A program made the position numbers and the translations under genes. Of a DNA stretch of 64,000 bases, positions 43,697-55,075 are shown piece by piece. Within the stretch, counting starts at the first letter, position 1; each line of letters opens with the position of its first letter. The notes under the pieces are model-generated. The model saw only the letters and a list, made by a program, of their open reading frames with translations, was not told where the DNA came from and made no database searches. Source of the stretch: Chrysoperla carnea (Eukaryota > Arthropoda > Insecta > Neuroptera > Chrysopidae); the NCBI RefSeq assembly GCF_905475395.1, contig NC_058339.1, positions 8,192,001 through 8,256,000 of the forward strand, written 5' to 3'.

Positions 43697-44266
43697 TTAC
43701 GATAGCTTTTGATTTTCATTTTGAGTTGACACATTTTCATTTTGACGTTTACAACACGAATCAGGATCACATGTTGGATTTTCATCACATGAGGATTCAT
43801 AGTCGCTACCAGATCCATCAGACTCATAGTCTTCTTCTATTGGTTCTTCATTTGTATCTTTGCAATCATAATGATTTATTATTGACCTCCGTATCACTTT
43901 GTGAGGTTTTCGGATATGCTTGCCTTTTGGATTGTCAAAAAATCGATTAGGAGATCTTGTGCGATTATCATTTTTTGTTTGCTTCTTTTTACGTTTTTGT
44001 TTACGCGCTAAATCCACAATTTTATCGATTAAGTCGCTCAACTGATAACGACCCATATTGTGCACGATGACACCGAATTGTATACCTTTCTCTAGTGATG
44101 GAATTATTAAATTTTTGATGACATCGGGTGAGATTTTATATTTTTTGGTAATATGATTTCGAATTGTTCGTAAAGTTGAACCTTTCTCCTCGTTTAATGT
44201 TGATAGTGCTTTGCAGACGAGCTCTGCGCCCAGTTCTCTGTTGTCTGCATAATTTTCTCCAACCAT
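43697..44266 (-). CDS. Linker-histone-like H15 protein, paralogue 1
   Basis: 189 codons, no intron needed. Residues 13-78 read as a histone H1/H5-type winged helix: ELVCKALSTLNEEKGSTLRT (compare EAI..LKERKGSS), IRNHITKKYKI, IIPSLEKGIQFGVIVHN and GRYQL, where H1 has the GSFKL strand. A basic patch follows (RKQKRKKKQTK, 89-98), then a mixed R/K/H stretch (100-128) and an acidic segment (EEPIEEDYESDGSGSDYESS, 140-159) with Cys at 135, 160, 166, 171 and 172. Canonical H1 has a long Lys/Ala/Pro tail and almost no Cys, so this is an atypical variant. Cys plus basic residues suggests a disulphide-linked, protamine-like sperm chromatin protein. That is inference. The start is set by the MVG shared with paralogue 2. 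Confidence 0.7.
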   Translation of the reverse strand: MVGENYADNRELGAELVCKALSTLNEEKGSTLRTIRNHITKKYKISPDVIKNLIIPSLEKGIQFGVIVHNMGRYQLSDLIDKIVDLARKQKRKKKQTKNDNRTRSPNRFFDNPKGKHIRKPHKVIRRSIINHYDCKDTNEEPIEEDYESDGSGSDYESSCDENPTCDPDSCCKRQNENVSTQNENQKLS

Positions 44267-44324
44267 ATTTTAATTTCGATTTACTATTTAAAAATTTTAA
44301 ATCAATATGTAACTAGAATTTATA

Positions 44325-44360
44325 AAAATTTTATAAATTCAACTGCTGTACTGTGATACA
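44325..44360 (-). promoter_or_regulatory. Candidate promoter of H15 paralogue 1
   Basis: On the minus strand a TTTATAAAAT-type TATA box lies about 65 bp before the ATG, preceded by TATCACAGT (44350-44358). The same order and spacing occur before paralogue 2, so this part was duplicated with the gene. Confidence 0.45.
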
Positions 44361-44450
44361 ATAAATTTTTAAATGTCATTTTATTTGTGTTTTGTTTGTA
44401 ACATTAGAAACATATCAGAAATTATAGTCCGCGGGACAGCATCCTGTTTT

Positions 44451-45072
44451 TAACTTCCCGCTAAGAAAATAGGGAAGTTATTGTTTTCACCCCGTTTTGC
44501 CAAAATCGAGTTTTCATCAGATCTCGACGTTTTAAGGTGTCAGGAAGCTTCCCTGACTACTTCCGCGAGGGTGTCTGTATGGCTGTATGTATGTATGAGT
44601 GTGTGTGTGTGTGTGGGTGTGGATGTATGTAAACCTCTCATACCTTTTGAACGGCTTGTCCGATTTGATCGCGGTTGGTGCCATTCGAAAGGGCTTGACC
44701 AAACTTAGATTTTGAAGCCTATTTGGACCGATTCGAGAAATCTCAAAAAAAACTTTTTTTAAGTGGTTTTTTTTAAATAACTTTTAAACGGCTTTATCGA
44801 TCAATTCCGAAAACTAATCAGCTCTCAACATCAAAAAACCACGTCGATCGTTGATTCGTTCGTGAGTTATCGTTGACGAAAGAAAACCCAAAAAAGCGTT
44901 TTTTCGGAATAACCTCAAAATTTTTTGTTCTATCAATTGAAATCGGTTTATTCATTCTAAAGTTATCGCGATTTGAAAATTTAAAAAATAGTGTTTTATC
45001 AAACGTCTATGAAATTTTTGAGAAGATATGAGTCAATACTTAGACTATGAGTCAATACTTAGCGGGAAGTTA
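44451..45072. mobile_element. MITE with perfect 15 bp TIR
   Basis: TAACTTCCCGCTAAG at 44451-44465 and CTTAGCGGGAAGTTA at 45058-45072 are perfect complements. The interior holds AAATAGGGAAGTTATTG, a GTGTGTGTGT run near 44600, and blocks such as TGATCGCGGTTGGTGCCATT. No coding capacity; the frame at 44481-44708 is a by-product. It lies between the two H15 genes. Superfamily not assigned. Confidence 0.85.
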
Positions 45073-45119
45073 CAGGGATGACCTGCAGGGTCAACCGTTT
45101 TCCAATTTTTTTAATTGAT

Positions 45120-45340
45120 TAGTACATACTTGAAACTTTTTTAACTCTCTTTTGGCGAGTTTACCAAACTTTTTCTCAAAAGTGTTTTGTTTTCAAATGA
45201 GCAGGATAACGTCATATTTAAGCTATCGGTCTGTAAAAATACAGCAAGAAATTTTTCGGACACTTGATTCAAAAGTAGTCAATCATACGTATTTTGAAAC
45301 TCTACATGTGATATGTGCCAGCTGTAATTTAGTTTCTTCT
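45120..45340 (+). repeat. Interspersed repeat shared with 55440-55620
   Basis: TAGTACATACTTGAAACTTT, TTTTGGCGAGT and CTCAAAAGTGTTTTGTTTTC, then TTTTTCGGACACTTGA, match the order TTAATACAAACTTAAAACTT, TTTTTGGCGAGTC, TCGAAAGTGTTGTGTTTTCA, ATTTGTCGGACACGATG near 55.5 kb. Confidence 0.5.
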
Positions 45341-45367
45341 GTATAATTAATATAGCTAATAATTTTA

Positions 45368-45710
45368 GTTATTTTCGTACGGTACAAATTGGCAGCGTAA
45401 AATTCAACACAACCTCCAGAATGGTAAATGGCTTTTGCCCCAATTGGATGCAAAACCCCCAAAGTTTTTTAATGAGCAATGTTTCCTATTTTATCATAAC
45501 GAAGCATCATAAGATGCATTTAAAATTTCGTTATGTGGCTTCATTATGACGAAAATAGGAAACATTGCTCATTAAAAAACTTTTGATACTTTTGAACAAA
45601 AAAAATAAAATGTATCTTTTTATTAAATTTTCAACCAATTGGGGTAAAAGCCATTTCCAATTCTGAAAGTTGTGTTTTTCGCTGCTAATTTCTACCGACC
45701 GAAAATTATT
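45368..45710. mobile_element. 343 bp foldback element
   Basis: Near-complete palindrome. ATGGCTTTTGCCCCAATTGG and AATGAGCAATGTTTCCTATT at left have complements AATAGGAAACATTGCTCATT and CCAATTGGGGTAAAAGCCAT at right. Outer ends are TTTTCGTACGGTACAAATTG and its imperfect complement. The loop is short, around 45498-45545. The frame at 45531-45761 is a by-product. Confidence 0.8.
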
Positions 45711-45714
45711 GAAA

Positions 45715-46367
45715 TAGTTAGGTATAGTAATTCTAAAGAAGAACTGAATTTCAGCTAGCACAGTAGGTCGGAAAACTTACGAAACCAACAGATAGATTAA
45801 ATTAAGAAACCATTGAAATACATAAGGTCTTTACAACGCTCTACCACAAAAATAAGTCGATTTAGCTAAACATACTCTAGTAAAAGTTGTTCCGTTTTGG
45901 CGGTATATGCAATTTTGAAATAGTTTTTCTGCCATAACTTTAGAACGGATAGCGCGATTTTGATAAAATTTGGTTTGTTGATACTGCAAATTTAACACCG
46001 TAAGGGATATTATGCATTATACACGATGAGCCTAAGGGAAAATTTTTTGGGGCTCGTCCTTAAGTATGTCTTCCATTCAACCCCATTCAACTAAGAAACC
46101 TCATTTTCGTAAAACCGTGATTTAACTTAATCTTCCATGAAGCAGATTGCAAATTATCATTGAATTTTAACTTACTTTTAACATTTTCGAAGCATTGGAT
46201 CTGAAAAAATTTTATGCTTGGGTTTTGCGGAGAAATTTTATTATATACAGTGTTCAATAAACAAAATTTTATTAAGACTTAATAAAATCAATCAATATAA
46301 ACATAAAGACACTAAAATTTAAGATTTATGAATTATTTTTACGGGTTAATTCCAATTTTTGAAAATC
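45715..46367. other. Intergenic DNA downstream of the second H15 gene
   Basis: No gene. A TTTTATT at 46268-46274 gives an AATAAA on the minus strand about 95 bp past the stop of H15 paralogue 2. Confidence 0.45.
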
Positions 46368-46793
46368 TTATTCACAACGTCTTGAACGCTTTGGCCTACT
46401 TCCTTGACATGCGCATGGTGAATCCCCGGTAGTATCCTTATCTTCATAGCACACATCTGCACTCTTGTAATCTATACGTCTAAAATTTTTTGAACTACGA
46501 TTACATCTGCGCCTTGGTCTACACGCTAAATCAACAATATTATCCATTAAGTTAGTTAATTGATAACGTCCTGGTGCATTCTGAACAACCACACCAAATT
46601 CGATTCCATTTTTTAATGATGGCGTTACTAGATCCTTAAGGCACGTCCGTGGTGGTATTCTGTATTCACTAGCAATATATTCTTCGATTCTTCTTTGTGT
46701 AGATCCTTTTTCTTCATCTAAATCAGCTAATGCTTTCACTACAAGTTCTGCTGCTAAATATTTATCATCTTCTAAATGTTCGGTACCAACCAT
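46368..46793 (-). CDS. Linker-histone-like H15 protein, paralogue 2
   Basis: 141 codons from the MVGTEH methionine at 46793; an in-frame methionine 14 codons upstream has no counterpart in paralogue 1. Residues 14-80 carry the same winged-helix pattern: AELVVKALADLDEEKGSTQR, IEEYIASEYRI, VTPSLKNGIEFGVVVQ, PGRYQL. The tail is short, Arg-rich and Cys-bearing (CRPRRRCNRS at 91-100, CACQGS at 127-132, KRSRRC at 135-140), more protamine-like than paralogue 1 and without its acidic segment. The two genes lie about 2.1 kb apart on the same strand with related upstream DNA, so they are tandem duplicates. Nuclear DNA binding is expected from the fold. A germline role is a guess. Confidence 0.7.
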   Translation of the reverse strand: MVGTEHLEDDKYLAAELVVKALADLDEEKGSTQRRIEEYIASEYRIPPRTCLKDLVTPSLKNGIEFGVVVQNAPGRYQLTNLMDNIVDLACRPRRRCNRSSKNFRRIDYKSADVCYEDKDTTGDSPCACQGSRPKRSRRCE

Positions 46794-46837
46794 TTTTGAA
46801 ATTATTAATTTCAACCAATAATTTAATGCCCCCACGA

Positions 46838-46882
46838 TATAATTTTATAAAAATTTACTTGTCATTTCTCGACTGTGATATA
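46838..46882 (-). promoter_or_regulatory. Candidate promoter of H15 paralogue 2
   Basis: On the minus strand TTTTATAAAATTATATC lies about 50 bp before the ATG. TATCACAGT at 46872-46880 lies just upstream, as for paralogue 1. Confidence 0.45.
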
Positions 46883-46884
46883 AG

Positions 46885-48145
46885 TTGATTAAAAATTGAA
46901 AATGTCTATCGATTCAACAAGTAAATTTGTTTTTTGTTTCCTTGTAACCATGCCGTTTTTCATCTGCCAATATCTAGTTACCATTCATTTTATAATGTCA
47001 ACGAGTGTACAGGATGTCCCAACAGTAACGGATGCCTTTATTGCACCAGGTAGAAAATAAAATTGTAAGAGGGAAAGTTTTTTAAAATCTTTTAAAAGTT
47101 ATCTGATTTACTTTACGAGATAAACCCCCTGGACTCCAATGGCGCGAGGGTTAAAAGTAAAAATTCCGCTTTAAACCATATAGACTTTTTTAAGGATCAT
47201 TTTCTGAATAAGCCTTCATGGTATTTGACGAAATTTTACATATCACAATGGGATAGTTGCCAAAAAACGAATTATTTACTTTTTAGAATCCGCTATCCGC
47301 TATCAGCAGAATGACTTCCGATTCTGGAGCAGTGTAATTGATCAATTGGGACGATGACTAGTTTCTTTTTATCACTTCAAGTAAATAATTATACTGCACG
47401 GTATAGAAAAGTGAAGTTGGTATTTTAAAATCTTTGGAAGTACGCAAAATATGAACGTTTAAAATTTCTAATTAAACAAACAGGAAGATACTTTAAAAGT
47501 GACGTCACTGTTGAGAATCGCCATAGAGATTACGTATAAAACTTTGTTTTGCAAGTAAGAGACAGGCAACAATCTTTGAATGCTTGTAACTTCTTTGTTT
47601 TTAAATTAACTTTGGTTATTGTATTATAAGTCATAGTTTAACATTTTTGTAGGTAATGTGGCAAATTCGATATCAGACATCTACCCAATTGACCTGTTTC
47701 GATTGGTTGGAATTCTTATTTTTAATTTAGCAGTCATAATATGTGGGTTTTCCCACAAAAACGTGATCACAAATTTCACTCATTTTGAATATACACAAAT
47801 TTTTTATCATTTTTATTTTGTAAATATTTACTGTTTAATTTACTTATTTTTTAAGATTGTCTTAAATATTAATAATATTAGTACTTCCTGCGCAATAATT
47901 ATTAAGACACGTGTAATAATGTTTCATTGTTAATATTAGTTCATTCGCTGAGTGCAATTTTAATGTACTAGCAGATATCCACCCCCTTTGCTAGGAAATT
48001 TCTCCTTTTTAAAACAAAGACTATCATGTTATAGCCCTCACTTATCTTCCCTTTTGTTCATAGTTTTTTGGATTTTCATTTTTCGGTGAGGAACTCTTTT
48101 GATAATGAAGTTTTGCCCATGATACTCGCTGACATTGTAACTTTC
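46885..48145. other. AT-rich DNA, no gene recognised
   Basis: The hydrophobic 91-codon frame at 47658-47933 has no homology I can recognise, and T-rich DNA readily yields such frames. Nothing else seen. Confidence 0.45.
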
Positions 48146-48149
48146 TATA

Positions 48150-48450
48150 GTTCCAATCATTAAATTAACCTGATTTTAAACTTTTTGGCTCCAAGTTACC
48201 CCATCGACTGAGTTTCATCAAATTCAAAAACTAAAATTTTTTCCCGATTTTTTCGATTTTTTCAAGGGGGTACGTACCCTTAAAAAAATTGCAAAAAACT
48301 CCAATTTCGATAAAACTCAGTATATAAGGTAATTATGACCCAAAAAGTACAAAAATCGGGTGCATTTGTTGATTGGTTGAATAGTTTTTGAGATAAGGAC
48401 TAAAATCGATTCAAATATATTGCGATATCTCAGAAACTCTGCATCCAATT
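48150..48450. repeat. Family D copy
   Basis: CTCCAATTTCGATAAAACTC, AGTACAAAAATCGGGTGCAT, GATTGGTTGAATAGTTTTTG and ATTGCGATATCTCAGAAACT match the units at 33221-33675. Confidence 0.75.
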
Positions 48451-48454
48451 TCAG

Positions 48455-50355
48455 TGCAGTACCCGTGGCTACCAACAGACTAAAAAAAATAGTAATTTCA
48501 CACCGTTATTATTTCTGAATGACTCTATTCACAAAAACTATGGTCGTAGCGAATTAACTATATTTGTGAGTAGTGTTAATGTTTATTATTGAAAAAATTC
48601 CTGCTGAAATATAATTCTAAAAAATTGTATTTTGCGAATTTTCAATTGACATTGAAAGTTTTTTTTTCTGTTGTTTACAAAAATTTAATCTCAATGAAAA
48701 TAATAAAAAAAATTTATAGTTTCAATTTTATAATTTAAAAAAAAAAAATCAAATACTAGGAAATTATAATATTTATCTGCCAAGATAAGGTATTTAATTA
48801 CTTTTATTATTGAAATAATGTAAAAAAAAATATGTCGAAATTTTGATTAAAAAAATGCGAAATCATTTGAAATTCATCTGTTAAAAATGCGTACTAAAGT
48901 TCAATAACGTACAGTCATTCTGCGAAGCTTTGCACCACTTTTGAGACAAAAATTCCTGTAGTTTCTTTATAATAACTTTGTACAAAATACTATCAGAAAC
49001 TGTCATTAAACGAAATTTATATAGAAAATAATATTTTTTGAATTAAAATCAAAAAAAGCTATGGTCCAAAGTTATATAAAGAATGTACGAGCGCTAAGGC
49101 AATTTTGGATAAAAGGCTTGATTTTTTTTATATGAAGTTGGACTAAGTCTAAATTCACCCTGAAAATTTGAGGGGGTTGCCCTTGACCGATTATTTTTTT
49201 ATTAACAAAGTCTCCAAAAATCACAAAAAATTCCTAGGTAATCGGGCTGTTTATTATTATTTTATCGTTCAAATTTCGCTGAAAAAATGATGAATCATAA
49301 AGGTTATCCTTTTCAATTGGATATTTCTATATCAAAAAATCTAGAGAGTGTGATAAAAAACTATCTAAAATATTTAGACAATCTTGTAGTTTATAATAAT
49401 ACCATAAAAATATATAAGGTTGTCGATGATCTAAAAACAAAATCTTAATTTGTTTAAGAGTTCATCGAAGGTCCATCATTTGATGAACAGAAGACGTCTA
49501 TAGTTAGAGTATTGATGATTTAAGAATGATATCTATATTATCAAATTTATAAGCATCATTTGCACACAATATATTATATATTTTTGTAGTTGTGTGGTAT
49601 TGTAAAACTAAAAATAACTCATAACTTGACTATAAAGCATGTATTTGGTTTATATGTATGTACCGTGCAATAAACCAAATCTTTTTTACAATATTGTAGG
49701 TTTACAATCACCTTAAAACTGTAGATAAGTTGAAAAAATCTGGAAAATGCATAAAAAAAATGCTCATTACGCGAGTGCTGACGGGTTAACTGGTAAGTTT
49801 TAAAAAACATCACTTTTTATAAAATATAACCGCAGTTTAATTGAATAAAAGAAGACATTGAGACAAAATAAAAAAAACACATCATCAAGCCCTTTGATAA
49901 AATCCCATTGAAAAACATGTTATTGTTGATACCTACCACAACAAATTCTATCAAAAAATTCACATCAAAGGAATAATAACGACAGCATTTTATTTATTTA
50001 TTTATTTGTATAAAAAAAAAACAACGAAAACAAATAAATAAAAATTTACAAAAATAAAAAATAAAAAAAAGATTCATGTCTAAATAATCAAATGATGATA
50101 TATTTATACGAAAGAAGGACGAATTGTCTGACGATTTGATTCTTTTGTCCAAAAAAAAAAAAAATCACTGTGACCTTCAACTATTTTTCTCCTTTGTCCA
50201 TTGACCTTGAATGATGAATAATTTTGACAATGAACATAGAAACAACAAAATGAAAATAAAAGTACTACTTCAACATTTAAGGCTGAAGTACACCTGATGG
50301 ATTCAATCACTATTTTATATGCCTGATAATCTCTTCAAATAAATAAATAAAATAG
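48455..50355. other. AT-rich DNA, no gene recognised
   Basis: No supported gene. Contains a TTTATT run at about 49988-50007 and A-rich runs. Confidence 0.5.
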
Positions 50356-50362
50356 TTTTAAG

Positions 50363-50932
50363 CAAGTGAAAACAAACAATTGACTGAGTTAACTGTTGAA
50401 ATACCTTGTATAGAAAGTGTTGGGTGTATCTTGACAAGTGTACCGTGTATAGAAAAATCACAATTTAATGGGTTTTCGAAAATTTCGAAAATTATTTTGT
50501 AGAATTTTGTTTCGATTTTCGAGAATGTTTTACAAGACCACTAGTAGAAGATACTTGCAAATATTCAACTCTCTATTTTTTACAGTTTTGGAGAAAATGG
50601 ACACCAAATTTTTGTTCTAGTTTTCGCCCTCACGAATAAACAGTGACGTTTATGAAAAAATGTTTTTAACAAAAGCTGTTTAAGTTTTTAAAAGGAACAT
50701 TTTTACATTCAAAGTTTTGTTCTATCTACAACGGTTTACAAGATGGGTCCATGGTTCCAAGACCCAATTAACCTATGTTGTTCATTTACGACCTCAGCCT
50801 CACTTTTTACGTCCTCAGCTCGCTATAAAAAGCTTGATATCTCTTTTCGTTTTTGAGTTATCGTGTTTACAGATGGACAGGTGGACAGACAGACAACTGG
50901 AAATGGTCTAATTAGGTGATTTCATAAACACC
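50363..50932 (+). mobile_element. Family R, subfamily with extra block
   Basis: Starts AAGTGAAAACAAACAATTGA. It carries an insert-like block (CAACTCTCTATTTTTTACAG, TTTTGGAGAAAATGGACACC) also seen in 42080-42330, then the usual core. The distal end stops after CTAATTAGGTGATTTCATAA. Confidence 0.8.
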
Positions 50933-50939
50933 TAGAAAG

Positions 50940-52995
50940 TGAAGTGAGATGACAAAAAGTGAAATTAAAATTGACCAAAAAATACGGATGATATAATTAT
51001 TTTAAGCCACTGATTAAACAGAGAGAATGGACATAGTATTTGACGTTATATACTATATTTGCCATAAGAACTTCAAGTTAAATTCTGTTTTGCTAGAAAA
51101 AGATACAAACAAATCTTTGATGACTTTTACCATGGTTGTTTTTATAGTTATTCGAAAAATAATTTATTAAAGCCAAAACAAAAAATTTCACGAATATTCT
51201 CTATTGTTCACTTGAAAAACTCTGTAGAAACCCTCAAAATAAGTTATATTAAATAGAGATCTAAAACTAAAACTCAAATACTGCAAAATCACGCTCTAAA
51301 AAGTATGAAATAAGAAAATGTTCTCATCGGAAATTGTTGTGGTAAGTAAAATCGTCATTACAGATCGTTCTGTGGGAAACTTTTTAATCTTAGAAGCTCC
51401 GCGACAATAATAATGGTTTTACTTATCATAACAATTGCAGATGAGAATTTTTTCTGCTATCAATTTTTTTATAGCATGATTTAGTTTTGGAACTTTATTT
51501 TATAATGATACCGAGACAATGTTATATTGTGGATTGATAATGAATCACTTGCATGATTCGTTCAAATATAATTTCTCACTAAAACAGATTGCAAATCATG
51601 TGACTTGGCCTTTAGAGATTGTTGTCCATTTTATAAATTATGTAAATTTCTATTCATTGAAATAAAAGAAGTCTATGCAACTCTCAACTAACAAAAAAAA
51701 CCGATTTAAGTATTGTCTAATTGGGTAGATTTATATTTCTTTCATCATTTTTTGAATTCTATAAAGTCTGGCGTGTATGAGATACGAACGACCCCTACTG
51801 TTTTTGCAATGTCATCTATTTAATTTATGTGTGCCGAGATTTTTAAAAGAAATCGTAAAAGTATTCATCATAGATAAAGGCGTTAGTTTTTTTAATCGAT
51901 AATTTTTTTAATTTAATAATATTTAAAAATAGGGTATTCTACTATTTTTGCAATAAGTACCTCAAAATGTTGATTTTGCTAATAAAAAGCCACCAAAAAT
52001 TTATTTTGGAAAAATAGACACGCTCTCTTGCCAAAAACTTAAATTAAATTTTAAACGTCTTTTAAACTGTCAAAAACGCTGGCATCTAATTTGATGTCGT
52101 AATATCGGTATCATTATACGAAATAACACAAATAAATTTGTCAGATATATTCATAGACATCTGATTATAATAAATATAAATACTTATTATCTATGGATAT
52201 ATTATAGCCAACTGTCTACACTGAACTAACTAATGGTCTATGGCTTATACCGATATGACAACACAGCAGGGCTTGCCCGCGATTTAGGTCACGTGATATA
52301 CAGTTTAAAAATTACGATTTTTAATTTTAATATTTTAAAAGAAAAATGTGCTTTTATGACTCGAAATCAGAATATTTAAGTATTTTTTTATATAAATTTT
52401 AACTTTTTTCAAATTTCATAATTTATTTTTAACTAACGATAATACCCTATTGTGATATAATAGCAAGTCCGACCAATTGCAATGAACTGAATGTATAGTA
52501 GTATCGATGCTTTTTATAGGTGCTGAGCGTTAAAACTAGCTGCTCTGTGTATTTTGAACAGAGGAATATAACCTAATCTTACAAAAAAGATTTGTCATGA
52601 AAAGCATTACTTAAATTCTAAGCTTTACATGATTATTTCTTAAAATAGTTGAGTTTATCTATGAGGTAGTGCGAGTCTATTAGTTAGTTTTATTTTTATT
52701 TTATTGCTTTAGGTAGTAGTGGTAAAAAATAACATAACGGTATTTTGCGTCGTGAATTATAAATGAAACGACCTTCAGATTGCACTAGGAAGTACAAACA
52801 ACAAACAGTCAAAGAAAAAGTACTTCAGATGGTGCAGTACTTCTATGTATAATATAATATTAACTACCTACACACATACCGTACGTGTGTGTGTAATACC
52901 TACATGAATGTAATAGATCCATTCAGAAATACCAAATTTTATATATTTTAGGACTAGGCTTGCCACCTCGGTCAGGTCCCTGGAAGATTACGTAA
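50940..52995. other. AT-rich DNA, no gene recognised
   Basis: A direct/inverted-like pair at about 51320-51350 and 51415-51445 (GGTAAGTAAAATC / TTACTTATC with CGACAATAATAATGG) may be a small hairpin. Nothing else recognised. Confidence 0.45.
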
Positions 52996-52999
52996 TCAA

Positions 53000-53056
53000 C
53001 ACTGTCTTTAAATGGTATTTCAACAATTAGCTCAGTCAATTGTTTGTTTTCACTTA
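53000..53056 (-). repeat. Family R, isolated 5' end
   Basis: ATGGTATTTCAACAATTAGC and CAGTCAATTGTTTGTTTTCA match the R 5' end in reverse. The SINE at 53089 lies just beyond. Confidence 0.7.
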
Positions 53057-53088
53057 GTGTTAACCATTACAGCCGTTTATATCACGGT

Positions 53089-53402
53089 CTCGCCTAACTG
53101 GCCGAGCGGTCTAAGGCGTTTTGTCTTTGTCTGTTTATCCATTTAGACATATGTTGCGGGTTCGAATCCAGGCAGCGGCAGTGTGAACAATTTATAATTA
53201 ATGGGAGTGCAGAATTGATCACATTGTCGTCGCTTCGATAAGAACGAAGTAACCGATTCCACCCACATTAAAAAGTAATGGTAAATATGTTTGTAATTAA
53301 ATAAATAAAGATTAACAAATAATGATGTGGGTGGCCTCTGTTATAGGCGTATGTGTCAGAGAAACGGAGGTTAAACCCCATTATTATTATGTATTATTAT
53401 TA
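53089..53402 (+). mobile_element. tRNA-Leu/Ser-like SINE (family S2) with 11 bp TSD
   Basis: The head GCCTAACTGGCCGAGCGGTC followed by TAAGGCG matches the D-arm/A-box region of class II tRNAs (Leu/Ser). GCGGGTTCGAATCCAGGC supplies the T-arm/B box. The part between does not fold as a plausible anticodon arm, so this is not a working tRNA gene. A 3' body of about 220 bp (GATAAGAACGAAGTAACCGA, GATGTGGGTGGCCTCTGTTA, GAAACGGAGGTTAAACCCC) ends in a TTA/ATT microsatellite tail. TATATCACGGT at 53078-53088 and 53403-53413 is a perfect target-site duplication. Confidence 0.92.
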
Positions 53403-53414
53403 TATATCACGGTA

Positions 53415-55070
53415 AAATTTTTTTTATGGATATCACTATATCAGATTTTACCATTGAAGGGACAGTAACATTAGCAATAGTTATGGCGGACGAGTCAATG
53501 CAATATGGGTGTCAAGCTCATACTGGTTGGGGATACCCACAATATTTCTGATGGATAGCCCTTTTCAATACTGTAATATTACCTATGCTAACAAAGATAC
53601 TATAGCATCTATCTCTATATCATGCCAGCATTGTAGTAAACGTCATGCATTTCTTACCGTGTAGGATCATTGTACGCGTCCAAAGGATAGAAATTATTTT
53701 TGTCAGACAGTTTTTGCTTCTTTTACCTTTTCCACTTTTCTTTTCTTGCAACACTTTTTAACTTGGCTAGGGTAAATATCGAACTTCTTGGTTAGGGTAA
53801 ATAAAGAAAAAAATATCTGACTAAGGTATAATATTATGCCAAAGTATACGTTGTATTATGCCAAAGTCGGGGCTGGATTAATAAATGCCCCCCCCCCACA
53901 TGAAAAAAATGTTTAAAAAAATTATTTAGGAAATGGATGATGGAATAAGCGAGCATGTGATCTCCAATCGTAAGTCTCCAAAACTACACAGCTCAGGGTG
54001 TTTCTAATAAATACCAAATAAAATTTACTGTATGAAATAAAAGTGCTTATAATTCCTTAAAGTCAAAAAAGTCTGCCTTTTTATTGGACTCCTACAATTT
54101 TCAGCCCAGGGTCCATCAAATGTTTAATCCGGCCGTGAGCAAAGTGATTCTCCCGATATATTAACTGCCCATAAGTTTTGTGATAAAAACCATTAGTTAA
54201 AAACAAATTTGTTGGTATATTTAAATGACCTATACCAACAATAAATACAGTTTAGTTAAGAATGTGTGCAGTTTGATTATGAATCTTTTGATGTATAGTG
54301 AAAGGTGTTTAATATAGCTATTTAGCTTTTCCATTATGTGATAATTATATGTGTATTAATATATCTATGTAAATTTAATGGTATCTTATTATTTATCATA
54401 AAATTTTTATTTTTATTTATTTATTTATTGGTATGTTTATATTTTTTAAATTGTTTTTTCTCTTCATTTCAAGGTTCTTTTTGTACATCATTTCTATCAG
54501 GATATAGATGGATATATTTTTGATTATAATCAATTAATTTATATCAAAACCTAAAGAGGCCCTTCTCTCATTTGTGATTATAAAATCTATACACGGCAGA
54601 CACTACTCCATAACTGGTAGCAGATAGAAAAACACTTTAAAGTTTTTATTAATTGAAAAGGTAATATTTTTTTTTCGAAACATTTTTCCGAAAACCGTAC
54701 AGTTAAGGCAAAAACGTGCTGAAAATTTTTACCTAAATTTATTATCGTATCAAAATTGTTATTTCCAAATGTGTTTACTGTTTTTGTTAAAAACCCAAGT
54801 GAAAAACAATTTTTTGTTATATTTTATTACAAAATATTATGATAGACCTATATATAATTTCACCATCCAAACTATGTTTTTCTAGGAACAAAACCTTGAA
54901 AATTTTGAAGACATATTGTTCTTTTTCTTATCATTTAATGAGTAATAAATAATAATTATTTCAAAAAAAATATTTTTTTATTTGTTTATCAACAAATAAA
55001 TTTACTACATATAATATTTTTTCTTTGTGTACAAAGGACCCCGCTCGACAAGCAATTAAATGGTAAAATG
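53415..55070. other. AT-rich DNA, no gene recognised
   Basis: GGGGCTGGATTAATAAATGC followed by a C run at about 53870-53900, and TTTAATCCGGCCGTGAGC at about 54121-54138, look like the two ends of a small unassigned inverted element. No gene recognised; frame 54338-54523 is T-rich chance. Confidence 0.4.
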
Positions 55071-55075
55071 GTAAA

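Noticed and set aside
43726-43950. 74-codon plus-strand ORF
   Set aside because: Antisense shadow of H15 paralogue 1.
47658-47933. 91-codon hydrophobic ORF as a membrane protein
   Set aside because: T-rich DNA produces Phe/Ile/Leu runs; no start context, family motif or conserved neighbour.
53089-53185. A functional tRNA-Leu or tRNA-Ser gene
   Set aside because: A and B boxes are good but the anticodon region does not fold, and the copy is embedded in a SINE with a tail and target duplication.
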